From: Hungateiclostridiaceae bacterium UBA1305
Lineage (GTDB): Bacteria > Bacillota > Clostridia > Acetivibrionales > DTU013
Length of the DNA stretch: 27,366 bases
Direction of reading: 5' to 3'
Assembly: GCA_002307275.1 (NCBI GenBank)
Contig: DBTX01000079.1
Location: 9,442 to 36,807, forward strand
Below are positions 7,599 to 15,623 of this stretch, in pieces. A program made the translations under genes and the position numbers. Position 1 is the first letter of the stretch. Each line of letters starts with the position of its first letter. The notes below the pieces were generated by a model that saw nothing but the letters and a program-made list of their open reading frames with translations, searched no databases and had not been told where the DNA came from.

Positions 7599-8537
7599 AT
7601 GTACAGGTTTATGAAGAATACGTCCAATTTGGACAATCCCTATTTTTTAATGGGGATACTTTTATTTTTCTGGGGTTCTTTCGCAGCTGTCAGCAAGGTG
7701 ACTTTGGGAAAACTGGACAGCATGCAGATCCTGTTCTATATGTTCGGCTGTGCGGTATTGATCATGACAGTCCTCCTGTTTGCCACAGGAAAGCACAAGG
7801 AAATGAAAAGCATCTCTCTCCGGGACTATACAAGGCTTGCCGTATATGGTCTGCCCCAGTTTTTTTATTACTTTCTATATATACTTGCAATCATGAAGCT
7901 TCCTACCATAGAGGCTTCGGCTATCAATTATCTTTTCCCGGTTTTTATCGTACTGCTTGCAGTGCCTATTCATGGAGAAAAGCTGACTGTATTCAAGGTG
8001 GTATCTCTACTCATCGGATTTGCCGGTGTACTTGTCATCATAACTGCAGGGAATATCGGAAGCTTTAAACTGACCAACCTGTCCGGCGATATTGCAGCCC
8101 TGGGAGGCGCACTGTCCTGGGGGTTGTTTTCGAACCTTGGAAAGAAAAACAAGCTGGATGCTTTTCTCAGTAACTATGTGTATACCATTACTGCTTTTGT
8201 TCTTTCAACCGCCGGGCTTCTGTTCCTTTCCGGTCCGGTCCTGCCGGATGCGGCAGGGATTGCGGGCATTGTCTGGCTTTGTATCAGCAACATCATTCTG
8301 ACCTATTATATCTGGTTCCGGATATTGAAAATAGCTCCCGCGGCTCTGGCTGCAAATCTGTCGTTTCTGTCCCCTTTTGCGACGCTGGTGTTTATTGTTG
8401 TGCTGACAGGCGAAAAGATCCTGCTCTCCCAGCTCCTCGGGCTAATGATCATTCTCCTGGGAACTGCAGTGCAGAATGAACATGTTGTTGCCCTATTCCA
8501 CAAAGGACAAGCAGGAGACAGCAAAGTTAGTTCATAA
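7599..8537 (+). CDS. EamA/DMT-family permease
   Basis: This integral membrane protein of about 312 residues has ten predicted hydrophobic segments arranged as two EamA repeats. The first starts PYFLMGILLFFWGSFAAVSK and the second ISGDIAALGGALSWGLFSNLG, closing with a short cytosolic tail. DMT permeases export or import small metabolites such as amino acids; the substrate here is unknown. The frame is open from 7506, but the first 31 residues are polar and overlap a promoter candidate, so I prefer ATG 7599 (ATG 7611 is also possible). The binding site is weak (GGA about 12 nt upstream). It lies just downstream of the aminotransferase and may be partly co-transcribed with it. Confidence 0.85.
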   Translation: MYRFMKNTSNLDNPYFLMGILLFFWGSFAAVSKVTLGKLDSMQILFYMFGCAVLIMTVLLFATGKHKEMKSISLRDYTRLAVYGLPQFFYYFLYILAIMKLPTIEASAINYLFPVFIVLLAVPIHGEKLTVFKVVSLLIGFAGVLVIITAGNIGSFKLTNLSGDIAALGGALSWGLFSNLGKKNKLDAFLSNYVYTITAFVLSTAGLLFLSGPVLPDAAGIAGIVWLCISNIILTYYIWFRILKIAPAALAANLSFLSPFATLVFIVVLTGEKILLSQLLGLMIILLGTAVQNEHVVALFHKGQAGDSKVSS

Positions 8538-8580
8538 ACCGGAGGGACTATTCCACAATCAAAACAAAACTGCCTGGGAT

Positions 8581-8609
8581 TTGTAACATTTTTCAGGTTT
8601 CCATATTAC
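8581..8609 (+). promoter_or_regulatory. Promoter candidate for the riboswitch-controlled hydrolase
   Basis: TTGTAA (8581-8586), 17 nt, then TATTAC (8604-8609). The -10 is weak. A 6-bp hairpin (TTACCA at 8606-8611, TGGTAA at 8618-8623) overlaps it and precedes the aptamer. The position fits a transcript that begins just before the riboswitch. Confidence 0.4.
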
Positions 8610-8631
8610 CAGCATTATGGTAAACTACCCA

Positions 8632-8745
8632 AAGAGCTTAATTTTCCACTTGGAAAAGCGGGGGACGAATTACCATGGGGTGAAGCCGTGAAAATGGCAG
8701 GGTATACTCTTTTACCTAACCCGACAACTAACCTCGCCGGCTACT
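8632..8745 (+). ncRNA. c-di-AMP riboswitch (ydaO-yuaA leader)
   Basis: The conserved core of the ydaO-yuaA aptamer is readable in order: GCTTAATT, AAGCGGGGGACGAA, CATGGGGTGAAGCC, a GGGTA-to-TACC hairpin, then AACCCGACAACTAACCTCGC. These blocks match the aptamer's consensus in identity and spacing. In the known family, c-di-AMP binding lowers expression of downstream genes, often cell-wall hydrolases, as here. Only about six bases separate the aptamer from the Shine-Dalgarno sequence (AGAAGG, 8752-8757), and there is no terminator hairpin. CTCTTTT (8707-8713), mostly in a hairpin loop, is complementary to AAAAGAG (8747-8753), which overlaps the Shine-Dalgarno region. Control may therefore be translational; that is inference. 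Exact ends are approximate. Confidence 0.92.
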
Positions 8746-8765
8746 AAAAAGAGAAGGTGTTTATC

Positions 8766-9467
8766 ATGCTGCAAAAAAAGAAAATTATTGTATCGTTCCT
8801 CACAGTTCTATTATTTTCCTTCATTTCATTCCAGACAGCATTTGCTTATTCCGGTGCGGCGCTAAAGAGCGGAATGAAAGATGATTCTGTTTTAAACCTT
8901 CAAAAGGAACTAAAATCATTGGGCTTTTTTAACGCGGATCCAACAGGATATTTTGGTGATGTTACAAACTCCGCCGTAATAAAGTTTCAAAAAAAGTACG
9001 GTCTGGAACCGGATGGTATTGCAGGCAGTGAAACCATTGGCAAGATTGAAGCATTGACAAACAGGAAGATCCCGGCTTCGAGAGGAAAATCTGTCAGCAT
9101 ATCAATCGTGGACTTTGCAAAACGGCTGGTTGGTGTGAATTATGTCTGGGGCGGAACTTCACCAAAGGGATTTGACTGTTCAGGATTTGTCAAGTATGTG
9201 TTCGGGAATTTCGGAGTGACGCTGAACCGTGCCTCGGCAGCGCAGGCGAAACAGGGAAGCAAAGTAAAAAAGGGTGACCTTATACCGGGGGATATTGTCT
9301 TTTTTGACACAAATGGCGGACACAACAGGATTAACCATGTTGGTATGTATATCGGAGGCGGCAAATTCATTCAGGCTTCGTCAGAATATTCGAATGTTGT
9401 GATTTCGGACATAACAGAGGGATTTTATGCAAATACCTATATGACGGCCAGGAGAGTATTGAATTAA
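8766..9467 (+). CDS. Secreted NlpC/P60 peptidoglycan endopeptidase with PG-binding domain
   Basis: This 233-residue exported cell-wall hydrolase is predicted to cut stem peptides (gamma-D-glutamyl/diamino acid bond). Residues 1-27 form a signal peptide (MLQKKK, hydrophobic core, QTAFA cleavage). A PG_binding_1 domain spans about 30-96 (LQKELKSLGFF, YFGDVTNSAVIKFQKKYGL). The NlpC/P60 domain spans about 114-232, with Cys138 in FDCSGF and His191 in NHVGMYIG. The third catalytic position is Gln203 (FIQASS), where many relatives have His. ATG 8766 is preferred over GTG 8757 because the GTG overlaps the AGAAGG binding site, which lies eight bases before the ATG. The c-di-AMP riboswitch directly upstream indicates that turnover of the wall is coupled to c-di-AMP and hence osmotic or turgor state. 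Confidence 0.92.
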   Translation: MLQKKKIIVSFLTVLLFSFISFQTAFAYSGAALKSGMKDDSVLNLQKELKSLGFFNADPTGYFGDVTNSAVIKFQKKYGLEPDGIAGSETIGKIEALTNRKIPASRGKSVSISIVDFAKRLVGVNYVWGGTSPKGFDCSGFVKYVFGNFGVTLNRASAAQAKQGSKVKKGDLIPGDIVFFDTNGGHNRINHVGMYIGGGKFIQASSEYSNVVISDITEGFYANTYMTARRVLN

Positions 9468-9517
9468 TTAATATATTGTATTCCTATAAGCAATGTGAAA
9501 GCCGATTTGAGCGGATA

Positions 9518-9551
9518 CAGCTGTTCGGAAGCAGCTGCTCGGAAGCAGCTG
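9518..9551. repeat. 14-nt tandem repeat between convergent genes
   Basis: CAGCTGTTCGGAAG (9518-9531), CAGCTGCTCGGAAG (9532-9545) and a third partial CAGCTG (9546-9551). Because CAGCTG is self-complementary, each pair of copies can fold into a small hairpin. No T-tract follows, so it is not a classic terminator. The rest of the 9468-9630 gap shows nothing recognisable. Confidence 0.6.
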
Positions 9552-9630
9552 AAGAATGGCGGGTGAGAGGTATACGGTAATTGAAATACCGGCTGAAGCT
9601 CTTGAATACGGCAGACTAATCTCGGGGTAG

Positions 9631-10977
9631 CTATTCTCTGGACAAGAGCTTGGAAACGATCTCGCTTTTTGTGATTTCCTCTATGGAATTGATGCCGGAC
9701 TGCTTCAATATTTTCATGACGTTCAGATTGTCAAACGGGGTCATGATGAGGGAATCCTCTGCGAATTCATTAACAGCCCTTGTTGCCTTGTCCACATCGA
9801 TGTTTGTCCTGGGACCGCCCACACAGCCGCCGATACAGCCCATTCCTTCTATGAAATTGGCATTGATATCGTTACCATTTGATAAATCGTCCAGAATTGC
9901 TTTGCAGTTTTTTACACCGTCAACTTTCCTGGACTTGAGCTTGATCACTCTCTGCGGTTCCAGCCTGTTTACTACCGTTTTTACTGAAAAGCTGACGCCG
10001 CCGGTTCTGGCATAAAGGCGGCCTCCAAGGGAAGCCTGATCCTTTTCGTCGCCGGGCAGGTCGGCAGGGTTGATATCAAGTGCTGTAAAGATTTCCTTCA
10101 ACTCTCTGAAATTAATGACATAGTCTATAGCGCCCCTTAACCCCGGTTCATTGATTTCGGCCTTTTTTGCAATACAGGGTGCGATGAACACTACCCTGGT
10201 ATTTTGATACATGCTCTTCAGGAAACGTCCGGTTGCGATCATGGGGGATACAGTAGGCGACATGTGCTCGTATAGGGCAGGATAGCCTCTTTTCGTCATG
10301 TTGAACCATATAGGGCAGCAGCAGCTTGTAAGGAAAAAATCCCTTTCTTTTTTTACCAGACGGCTGAATTCAAAAGCCTCCCTGATTGTCAGAATGTCGG
10401 CGAACATCGCCACCTCGATCATATCTGCGAAGCCCATTAGCCTCAACGCTGTTCTCAGCTTACCCATCGTGACCTTGTCACCGAATTGTCCTGAAATGGC
10501 AGGAGCGACTGCGGCATATACCGTTGCAGACTTATCCTTCAGCAGGTTTATTACAGGTAAAAATTCAATTTTGTCAGCAATAGCCCCAAAGTCGCAGCTC
10601 ACAACACAGTTTCCGCAGCTCATGCATTTGTTGTTTACAATGACAGGACCTTCGCTTCTTTTATAAATCTGCGCTTCATGTTTGCATACCTTACTGCAAT
10701 CCTCATTTTCACAAAACTCACATGCACCTTGTATTTTGGAGATCACCGGCTCACTGACTGCCTCTGATTTTTTGACAAGATCAAGTTCATTGTCAAAATT
10801 CTCATTTCCTCTGGGATCCAGACCCATAGCAAGCCGGATGTGATCTTTTATGAAAGGAATATCCTCATCTTTGAGATCAAGCTTTTCCTTTAGCCTCAGA
10901 GCCAGAGCATTTAAGTCGCCTGCTTCATTCAAATGCCCTTTCCAATACTCTTTTACAAGTTCACCGAATATGATCAT
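9631..10977 (-). CDS. [FeFe]-hydrogenase-like iron-sulfur protein (PAS-less, group C/D type)
   Basis: This protein of about 448 residues carries an eight-cysteine ferredoxin-like segment (Cys86, 89, 94, 98 and 118, 121, 124, 128) and then an [FeFe]-hydrogenase H-cluster domain. The three H-cluster motifs are present in altered form: L1 TSCCCPIW (217-224), L2 APCIAKKAE (Cys268) and L3 EGMGCIGGCVGGP (Cys381, Cys385). All cluster-ligating cysteines are available. APC replaces the MPC of catalytic group A enzymes, and L1 has one extra Cys. There is no PAS or kinase domain, and the first 85 residues are helical and unassigned. Such proteins are grouped with putative sensory or uncharacterised hydrogenases, so H2 chemistry is unproven. 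I prefer ATG 10977 (AGGA seven bases upstream). ATG 11022 is possible, but its AAAGGAG touches the codon. No maturase genes (hydE, hydF, hydG) are in the window. Confidence 0.85.
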   Translation of the reverse strand: MIIFGELVKEYWKGHLNEAGDLNALALRLKEKLDLKDEDIPFIKDHIRLAMGLDPRGNENFDNELDLVKKSEAVSEPVISKIQGACEFCENEDCSKVCKHEAQIYKRSEGPVIVNNKCMSCGNCVVSCDFGAIADKIEFLPVINLLKDKSATVYAAVAPAISGQFGDKVTMGKLRTALRLMGFADMIEVAMFADILTIREAFEFSRLVKKERDFFLTSCCCPIWFNMTKRGYPALYEHMSPTVSPMIATGRFLKSMYQNTRVVFIAPCIAKKAEINEPGLRGAIDYVINFRELKEIFTALDINPADLPGDEKDQASLGGRLYARTGGVSFSVKTVVNRLEPQRVIKLKSRKVDGVKNCKAILDDLSNGNDINANFIEGMGCIGGCVGGPRTNIDVDKATRAVNEFAEDSLIMTPFDNLNVMKILKQSGINSIEEITKSEIVSKLLSRE

Positions 10978-11135
10978 ACGCTTTTCCTGAAAGCCTTGAA
11001 ATCTGTTGCTGATGTCAAACATCTCCTTTAACCTGATAGAGTGTATCCAGGCTTATTTATCATATCCAGAGAGGTTGCTTTATAACGCATCGGTTCAAAG
11101 AAAATGTTTCGGTTGCAGAAATATTCTCTTACCCG

Positions 11136-11169
11136 GGGTACAAAATTTCTCCCGGGAAATTTTGTATCC
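11136..11169. repeat. Long hairpin between the AI-2E-type and hydrogenase-like genes
   Basis: GGGTACAAAATTTC (11136-11149) pairs with GAAATTTTGTATCC (11156-11169), with one G-U pair and a 6-nt loop, making a 14-bp stem. It lies in the 11023-11249 gap. No T-tract follows on either strand, so it is not a classic terminator. It could stabilise the 3' end of the upstream transcript or be a repeat element. The remaining gap holds a TATGAT -10 candidate near 11060 (minus) but no gene. Confidence 0.7.
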
Positions 11170-11249
11170 GGCTGCGTTTCAACGAGGCTGGGCGAAAGAG
11201 AGCTTGCTGCCCGCCTATGCATCCAGAGCGGGGGACATCTTTTGCCTTG

Positions 11250-12299
11250 CTAAATTATTTCAGAGTTTTTCAACACCTTGTAAAATACCACAAGGAAGGT
11301 CAGAAAAATCATTCCGACAAATCCGTAGGCCTTCAATCCGATAAATATCGCAAGAAGCGTTATGACCGGATGGATACCGAGCGAGGTCGATACGATTTTT
11401 GGCTCTACGATCTGCCTTACTATGGAAATCAGAACAAATAAGATCAGAATTCCGACTCCGGTGAAATAATTTCCCGAAAGAAGATATATCAGCGCCAGAG
11501 GAAGGTAGATAATCGCGATACCGAGAACAGGCAGAATATCGGCGAAAGCACAAATAATACTGAGTATAACGGAGTATTTTACGCCTAATATTATAAAACC
11601 GATCAGTGTCTGGAGAAAGGTCAGAAAATAGATGAAGAAATAGGCTTTTGCGTATTGGGAAAGCATTTTGATGCCATGAAACCATACGTTTTCGAATTTC
11701 TCTCTTCCGCTTTCAGAAAATACTGAGATAAATTTTCTTTTTATACTTGACATATCTCTTGAGAAAAAGTAAGTTGAGAGGATTACTATAATTATAACGG
11801 TTATCCATATTGGGATGGATAGAGCTATTGAAAGAAAGGTGCTCAAGCTTGTTCCAACGATGTTCAGACCGTTCTTTAAAAGGTCGGTGAACTGGCTGCT
11901 GTTTTTTTCTATAAACGTGGGGTCGATTTTTTGAAAATAATTTCCGATTTCATTGAGGAGATTTTTTACCGGAGTTGTTACGATATCAAGGTTAGCACTG
12001 GAAAGACTGACCAAAAGCTGCTTTGCCTCTGAAATAATGCTGTAAAACAGCAGTGCCAGAAGTGCGGAAATGACTACGTAGACTAATAAGGAAGCCAAAA
12101 GCGCCGGGGTATTGTTTTTAAATCTCAAACGATTGCGGAAGAATTTTGTGACAGGCTGTATGAGGAATGCGATCGCAAACGCCAGGATAAACGGAAATGT
12201 AAACGAACTTGTGCTGTAAAGAAGTACGAACAAAGCCGTATAGATAAGGAGAAATATCCCAAAATTTTTGAGATTCCTGATAAAGTCAGCATTAAACAT
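11250..12299 (-). CDS. AI-2E family transporter, YtvI-like membrane protein
   Basis: This 349-residue protein has about seven to eight membrane segments and belongs to the AI-2E/PF01594 family. It has an N-terminal pair of helices (FGIFLLIYTALFVLLY, FPFILAFAIAFLIQPV), a soluble loop at about residues 100-150, and the conserved C-terminal GIHPVITLLAIFIGLKAYG block. Size and layout fit the sporulation protein YtvI subgroup, but a general AI-2E-type permease (for example Na+/H+ or peptide related) is equally compatible. The ATG has AGAAGAGGTG upstream, a strong site. It starts 35 nt after the CorC-type gene, so the two form an operon. Confidence 0.85.
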   Translation of the reverse strand: MFNADFIRNLKNFGIFLLIYTALFVLLYSTSSFTFPFILAFAIAFLIQPVTKFFRNRLRFKNNTPALLASLLVYVVISALLALLFYSIISEAKQLLVSLSSANLDIVTTPVKNLLNEIGNYFQKIDPTFIEKNSSQFTDLLKNGLNIVGTSLSTFLSIALSIPIWITVIIIVILSTYFFSRDMSSIKRKFISVFSESGREKFENVWFHGIKMLSQYAKAYFFIYFLTFLQTLIGFIILGVKYSVILSIICAFADILPVLGIAIIYLPLALIYLLSGNYFTGVGILILFVLISIVRQIVEPKIVSTSLGIHPVITLLAIFIGLKAYGFVGMIFLTFLVVFYKVLKNSEII

Positions 12300-12334
12300 A
12301 ATTCACCTCTTCTAATATAGTCTCGTTGGCTGGA

Positions 12335-13642
12335 TCAGGATGCTCTGCATACTTTGACCCTGGAAATCTTTTTATCTTCCATTTCCTTTACTTTGAAAAC
12401 AAGACCGTTAAATTCTATCTCAGGCTTCTCATCCATCCGTGGAATCCTGCCCAACTGTCCTATTATGAAACCGCTCAGAGTTTCATACTCATCAACCGGC
12501 AGAACGGATCCAAGTATTTCTCCCACGGTGTCAAGACTTACAGCGCCTTTCATAATAAAAGTGTTATCATCAATTTTATCCACTTCTTTATCTTTTTCAT
12601 CTTCCTCATCATATTCATCAAATATATTTCCGACTATTTCCTCGACAAGATCCTCCATAGTGACAATTCCAGCCGTCCCTCCATATTCGTCGATAACCAC
12701 TGCCATATGGGTTTTCGAGTCTTTCAGGTCCTTGAACAGCATATCGGTTTTTCGGGAGGAAGGCACAAAATGGGGCTTTCTCATAATGCTCCCGATGGAG
12801 AACTCCTCTTTTTCAGTACACCCCAGAAAATTGATGAGATCCTTGACATGGAGTATACCGACGATGTTATCGATATTATCTTCATAAACCGGCAGTCTGG
12901 TGTATTTCTCCTCGCGTATCACGGACATTACCGCCTCAAGGCTGCAATCCAGCGGAATACCTGCGATATCCGTCCTGTGGGTCATGATATCCGTAACGTT
13001 CGTGTTGTTGAATTCAAAGATGTTATTAATCATTTCTTTTTCAGTTTCGTGAATGGCACCTTTTTCTTCCCCGACATCAACCATCATTCGGATTTCCTCT
13101 TCTGTCACTTCTTCATCCTGTGCATTTGGATCAACGCCGAAGAGGCGTACAAAAAAGTTGGTGGAAGCGGTAAGGAACCTGACGAACGGTGCTGCGGCAA
13201 CAGACAGGATATGGAGCGGTGAGGCAACGCGTATGGATATTGCTTCCGCTTTTTTCATCGCGAGTCTTTTGGGGACAAGCTCACCGAATACAAGTGTGAA
13301 ATACGAAAGAATAACGGTTACAAGGATCAGCGAAATTGTTTTGAGCGCTGATTCCGGGAGTGTCACTCCCAAGGACATCACAAAGCGGGCCAGTGGCTCT
13401 GAAAAACTTTCGGACGCGAATGCGCTTGCCATGAAACCTGCAAGTGTGATGCCGATTTGTATGGTAGCAAGGAATTTGCTGGGCTCCCCCAAAAGCGTTG
13501 AAAGTATTTTGGCTTTTTTATTGCCTTCTTCCGCCATAATGCGGATTTTGTTGTCATTTAACGAAATGAGTGCAATTTCAGATGCGGCAAAAAAAGCATT
13601 CAATGCGATAAGTATTAATAATATAAAAATTTCTGCAAACAA
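12335..13642 (-). CDS. CNNM/CorC-type hemolysin-family membrane protein with CBS pair
   Basis: This protein of about 435 residues has the standard architecture: an N-terminal DUF21/CNNM membrane domain (1-190; ILLILIALNAFFAASEIALISL, then AGFMASAFASESF), a CBS pair (about 205-320; MTHRTDIAGI, YTRLPVYEDNIDNIVGILHVKDL, VIDEYGGTAGIVTMEDLVEEIVG) and a C-terminal CorC_HlyC domain (about 345-430). Relatives act in Mg2+ efflux or tolerance. I chose the TTG at 13642: GGAGG lies nine bases upstream, and the membrane domain starts immediately. Longer versions reach 13714 but add sequence unlike the family. A minus-strand promoter candidate lies at 13751-13779. It is the first gene of an operon with the AI-2E-type gene. 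Confidence 0.88.
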   Translation of the reverse strand: MFAEIFILLILIALNAFFAASEIALISLNDNKIRIMAEEGNKKAKILSTLLGEPSKFLATIQIGITLAGFMASAFASESFSEPLARFVMSLGVTLPESALKTISLILVTVILSYFTLVFGELVPKRLAMKKAEAISIRVASPLHILSVAAAPFVRFLTASTNFFVRLFGVDPNAQDEEVTEEEIRMMVDVGEEKGAIHETEKEMINNIFEFNNTNVTDIMTHRTDIAGIPLDCSLEAVMSVIREEKYTRLPVYEDNIDNIVGILHVKDLINFLGCTEKEEFSIGSIMRKPHFVPSSRKTDMLFKDLKDSKTHMAVVIDEYGGTAGIVTMEDLVEEIVGNIFDEYDEEDEKDKEVDKIDDNTFIMKGAVSLDTVGEILGSVLPVDEYETLSGFIIGQLGRIPRMDEKPEIEFNGLVFKVKEMEDKKISRVKVCRAS

Positions 13643-13750
13643 AGGTCTCACCCTCCATGAATACTGCAACGCAGCCTTATTATCCGTAAGGTGCTGCAGG
13701 TATATACCGGACACCTGAATGTATTGTTGTCGGGGATGTTCTATTTAATG

Positions 13751-13779
13751 ACGTTACTATATTGCTGTAAAAATGTCAA
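13751..13779 (-). promoter_or_regulatory. Promoter candidate for the CorC-type operon
   Basis: On the minus strand a perfect TTGACA (13774-13779) is followed after 17 nt by TAACGT (13751-13756). The -10 matches the consensus only weakly. Confidence 0.4.
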
Positions 13780-13885
13780 GAAAGCAATGTTTTAAGAGGA
13801 TTGATGAGGGTAAAAACTATACGAGTTTTGCATGAAGACGAATTAAAATCGCTGTTGAAATTTTGGAGCATCAGGTCTCTCATAG

Positions 13886-13957
13886 CGCAATTCATACGAA
13901 TTCGTCTATTTGACAGGATTTGTTTCACATGTGGCGCAATTCGCTTGCGAATTCGCC
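13886..13957. repeat. Two related bulged hairpins upstream of korA
   Basis: Hairpin 1 is CGCAATTC-ATAC-GAATTCG (13886-13904). Hairpin 2 is GGCGCAATTCGC-TT-GCGAATTCGCC (13933-13957). Both pair perfectly except for a single unpaired C at the same relative place, and both lie in a shared context (GCGCAATTC, then CTATTT or CTAAAT). They are diverged copies of one element, inside the 13643-13994 gap. A short frame with an AGAGG site and ATG at 13804 runs through them, but its sequence is repeat-dominated and I do not call it a gene. Confidence 0.65.
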
Positions 13958-13994
13958 TAAATGGCTCAAATAAAACAGTTTGCGAGGTGGAGCA

Positions 13995-15623
13995 GTGAAC
14001 TATAATATTCTGATTGGCGGTGCGGCCGGGCAGGGAATGGATACGCTTGCCGCAGTATTTGAAAAGCTTTTAAAAAGGAAAGGATTTCAAATCTTTACAG
14101 TTAGGGATTACATGTCAAGGATTCGCGGAGGTCATAATTTTATACAAGTCAGGTTTGGTACGGAAAGACTGTACTCCCATTGTGACGAATTGGACGGGAT
14201 CATCGCACTCAATGCCGAGACAATTGAGCTTCATATCGGGAGGTTAAAATCTGAAGGCTTTGCAATTGCGGATGAAGATGTCATTTATGAGGATAAAAGG
14301 CTGCTTAAGCTGCCTTTGAAAAAAGCGGCAAAGGACCTTGGAAATGCAAGAGTATCCGGCAGTGTGGCGATTGGGGCAGTATTAAGAATATTTGGCATCG
14401 AACCTGAAGGTGTTGAAAATGTTTTTAAGGAAATCTTCCATGGAGATGCTGCAGAACTCAATATTTCTGCAGTAAAAAAGGGGTTCACACTGACAGCCGG
14501 TAAATTTGCCGCTGTTCCAAAGGATAAGGACACAAGCATTTTAATCAATGGCAATGAAGCGACCGCACTCGGGGTGCTGGCTGCCGGATGCAAATTCTAC
14601 TCTGCTTACCCGATGACGCCATCTACCAGTATCATGAACTACCTTGCCGGTAAAATGACCGATGCTGAAATCGTTGTCGAACAGGCAGAGGATGAGATCG
14701 CCGCGGTCAATATGGCGATAGGCGCATCTTATGCGGGAGCCAGGGCTATGACGGGAACCTCGGGAGGAGGCTTCTCGCTGATGGTGGAGGCCCTTGGTCT
14801 GGCAGGCATGATGGAAGTCCCACTTGTGATCGCTGATGTTCAAAGACCGGGCCCTGTGACCGGATTGCCGACAAGAACGGAGCAGAGCGATTTGAAATTC
14901 GTTATCTCTGCCTCTCACGGTGAATTCCCACGGATGGTTATTGCACTTAAAAACCCTGAAGACGCCTTCAGGCAGACAATACGGGCGTTTGAGCTGGCAG
15001 AGAAATACCAGATACCGGTTATTCTGCTAAGCGATCAATTCCTGGCAGACACCACTGTTACAACGGCGCCGTTTGATTTCAGCAAAATAGAATTAAACGG
15101 TTCAGGTATATCTCCGCGTGTGATTCCGGGGAGGCAGGAAGGCGTGACAGTTATGGCTGACAGCGATGAACATGACGAATACGGGCACATCACGGAGTCG
15201 GCAGAGGTGCGGATACGGCAGATGGATAAGCGGATGCACAAGCTTGAGCTTATGAAGAAGGAGATTCAGGAGCCTGACTTTATGGGAGAAGAGAATTGCG
15301 AGGTGCTGCTGCTGGCATGGGGTTCAACCTGGGGGCCGGTAAAGGCTGCGATTGAGCTTCTGAACCGTGATGGCGGGAAAAAATACGGCGCGCTTGTTTT
15401 CGGCGATATCTGGCCGCTTCCGGTTAAGCAGCTTAAGCAGAAGGCAGAGAACGCCAAATACCTGATAAATGTCGAACAGAATGCTACAGGACAGCTGGCT
15501 TCACTTGTTTCCGAAGCCACCGGGATTTTCTGCAATGCCAGTATATTAAAGTATGACGGACGTGCAATGAATGCAGACTATATCTATTCCAGGGCAAAGG
15601 AGAGTGAACAAGCCAATGTGTGA
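13995..15623 (+). CDS. korA: 2-oxoacid:ferredoxin oxidoreductase, fused gamma-alpha subunit
   Basis: This protein of about 542 residues fuses the gamma domain (about 1-180; ILIGGAAGQGMDTLA, RDYMSRIRGGHNF) to the alpha domain (about 185-540; GNEATALGVLAAGCKFYSAY, PMTPSTSIMNYLA, TGTSGGGFSLM, VQRPGPVTGLPTRTEQSDL). This is the KorA layout of two-subunit 2-oxoglutarate or 2-oxoisovalerate oxidoreductases. With KorB it oxidatively decarboxylates a 2-oxoacid with CoA and reduces ferredoxin. The GTG at 13995 has GAGG seven bases upstream; TTG 13980 is the alternative. The end overlaps the korB start by 8 nt, so the subunits are translationally coupled. Substrate choice between 2-oxoglutarate and branched-chain oxoacids cannot be settled here. 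Confidence 0.9.
   Translation: MNYNILIGGAAGQGMDTLAAVFEKLLKRKGFQIFTVRDYMSRIRGGHNFIQVRFGTERLYSHCDELDGIIALNAETIELHIGRLKSEGFAIADEDVIYEDKRLLKLPLKKAAKDLGNARVSGSVAIGAVLRIFGIEPEGVENVFKEIFHGDAAELNISAVKKGFTLTAGKFAAVPKDKDTSILINGNEATALGVLAAGCKFYSAYPMTPSTSIMNYLAGKMTDAEIVVEQAEDEIAAVNMAIGASYAGARAMTGTSGGGFSLMVEALGLAGMMEVPLVIADVQRPGPVTGLPTRTEQSDLKFVISASHGEFPRMVIALKNPEDAFRQTIRAFELAEKYQIPVILLSDQFLADTTVTTAPFDFSKIELNGSGISPRVIPGRQEGVTVMADSDEHDEYGHITESAEVRIRQMDKRMHKLELMKKEIQEPDFMGEENCEVLLLAWGSTWGPVKAAIELLNRDGGKKYGALVFGDIWPLPVKQLKQKAENAKYLINVEQNATGQLASLVSEATGIFCNASILKYDGRAMNADYIYSRAKESEQANV

Noticed and set aside
13804..13998. Possible 64-residue small protein with an AGAGG site
   Set aside because: It is largely translated hairpin repeat, is rich in Ile/Arg/Leu and overlaps the korA start. 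There is no sign of conservation.
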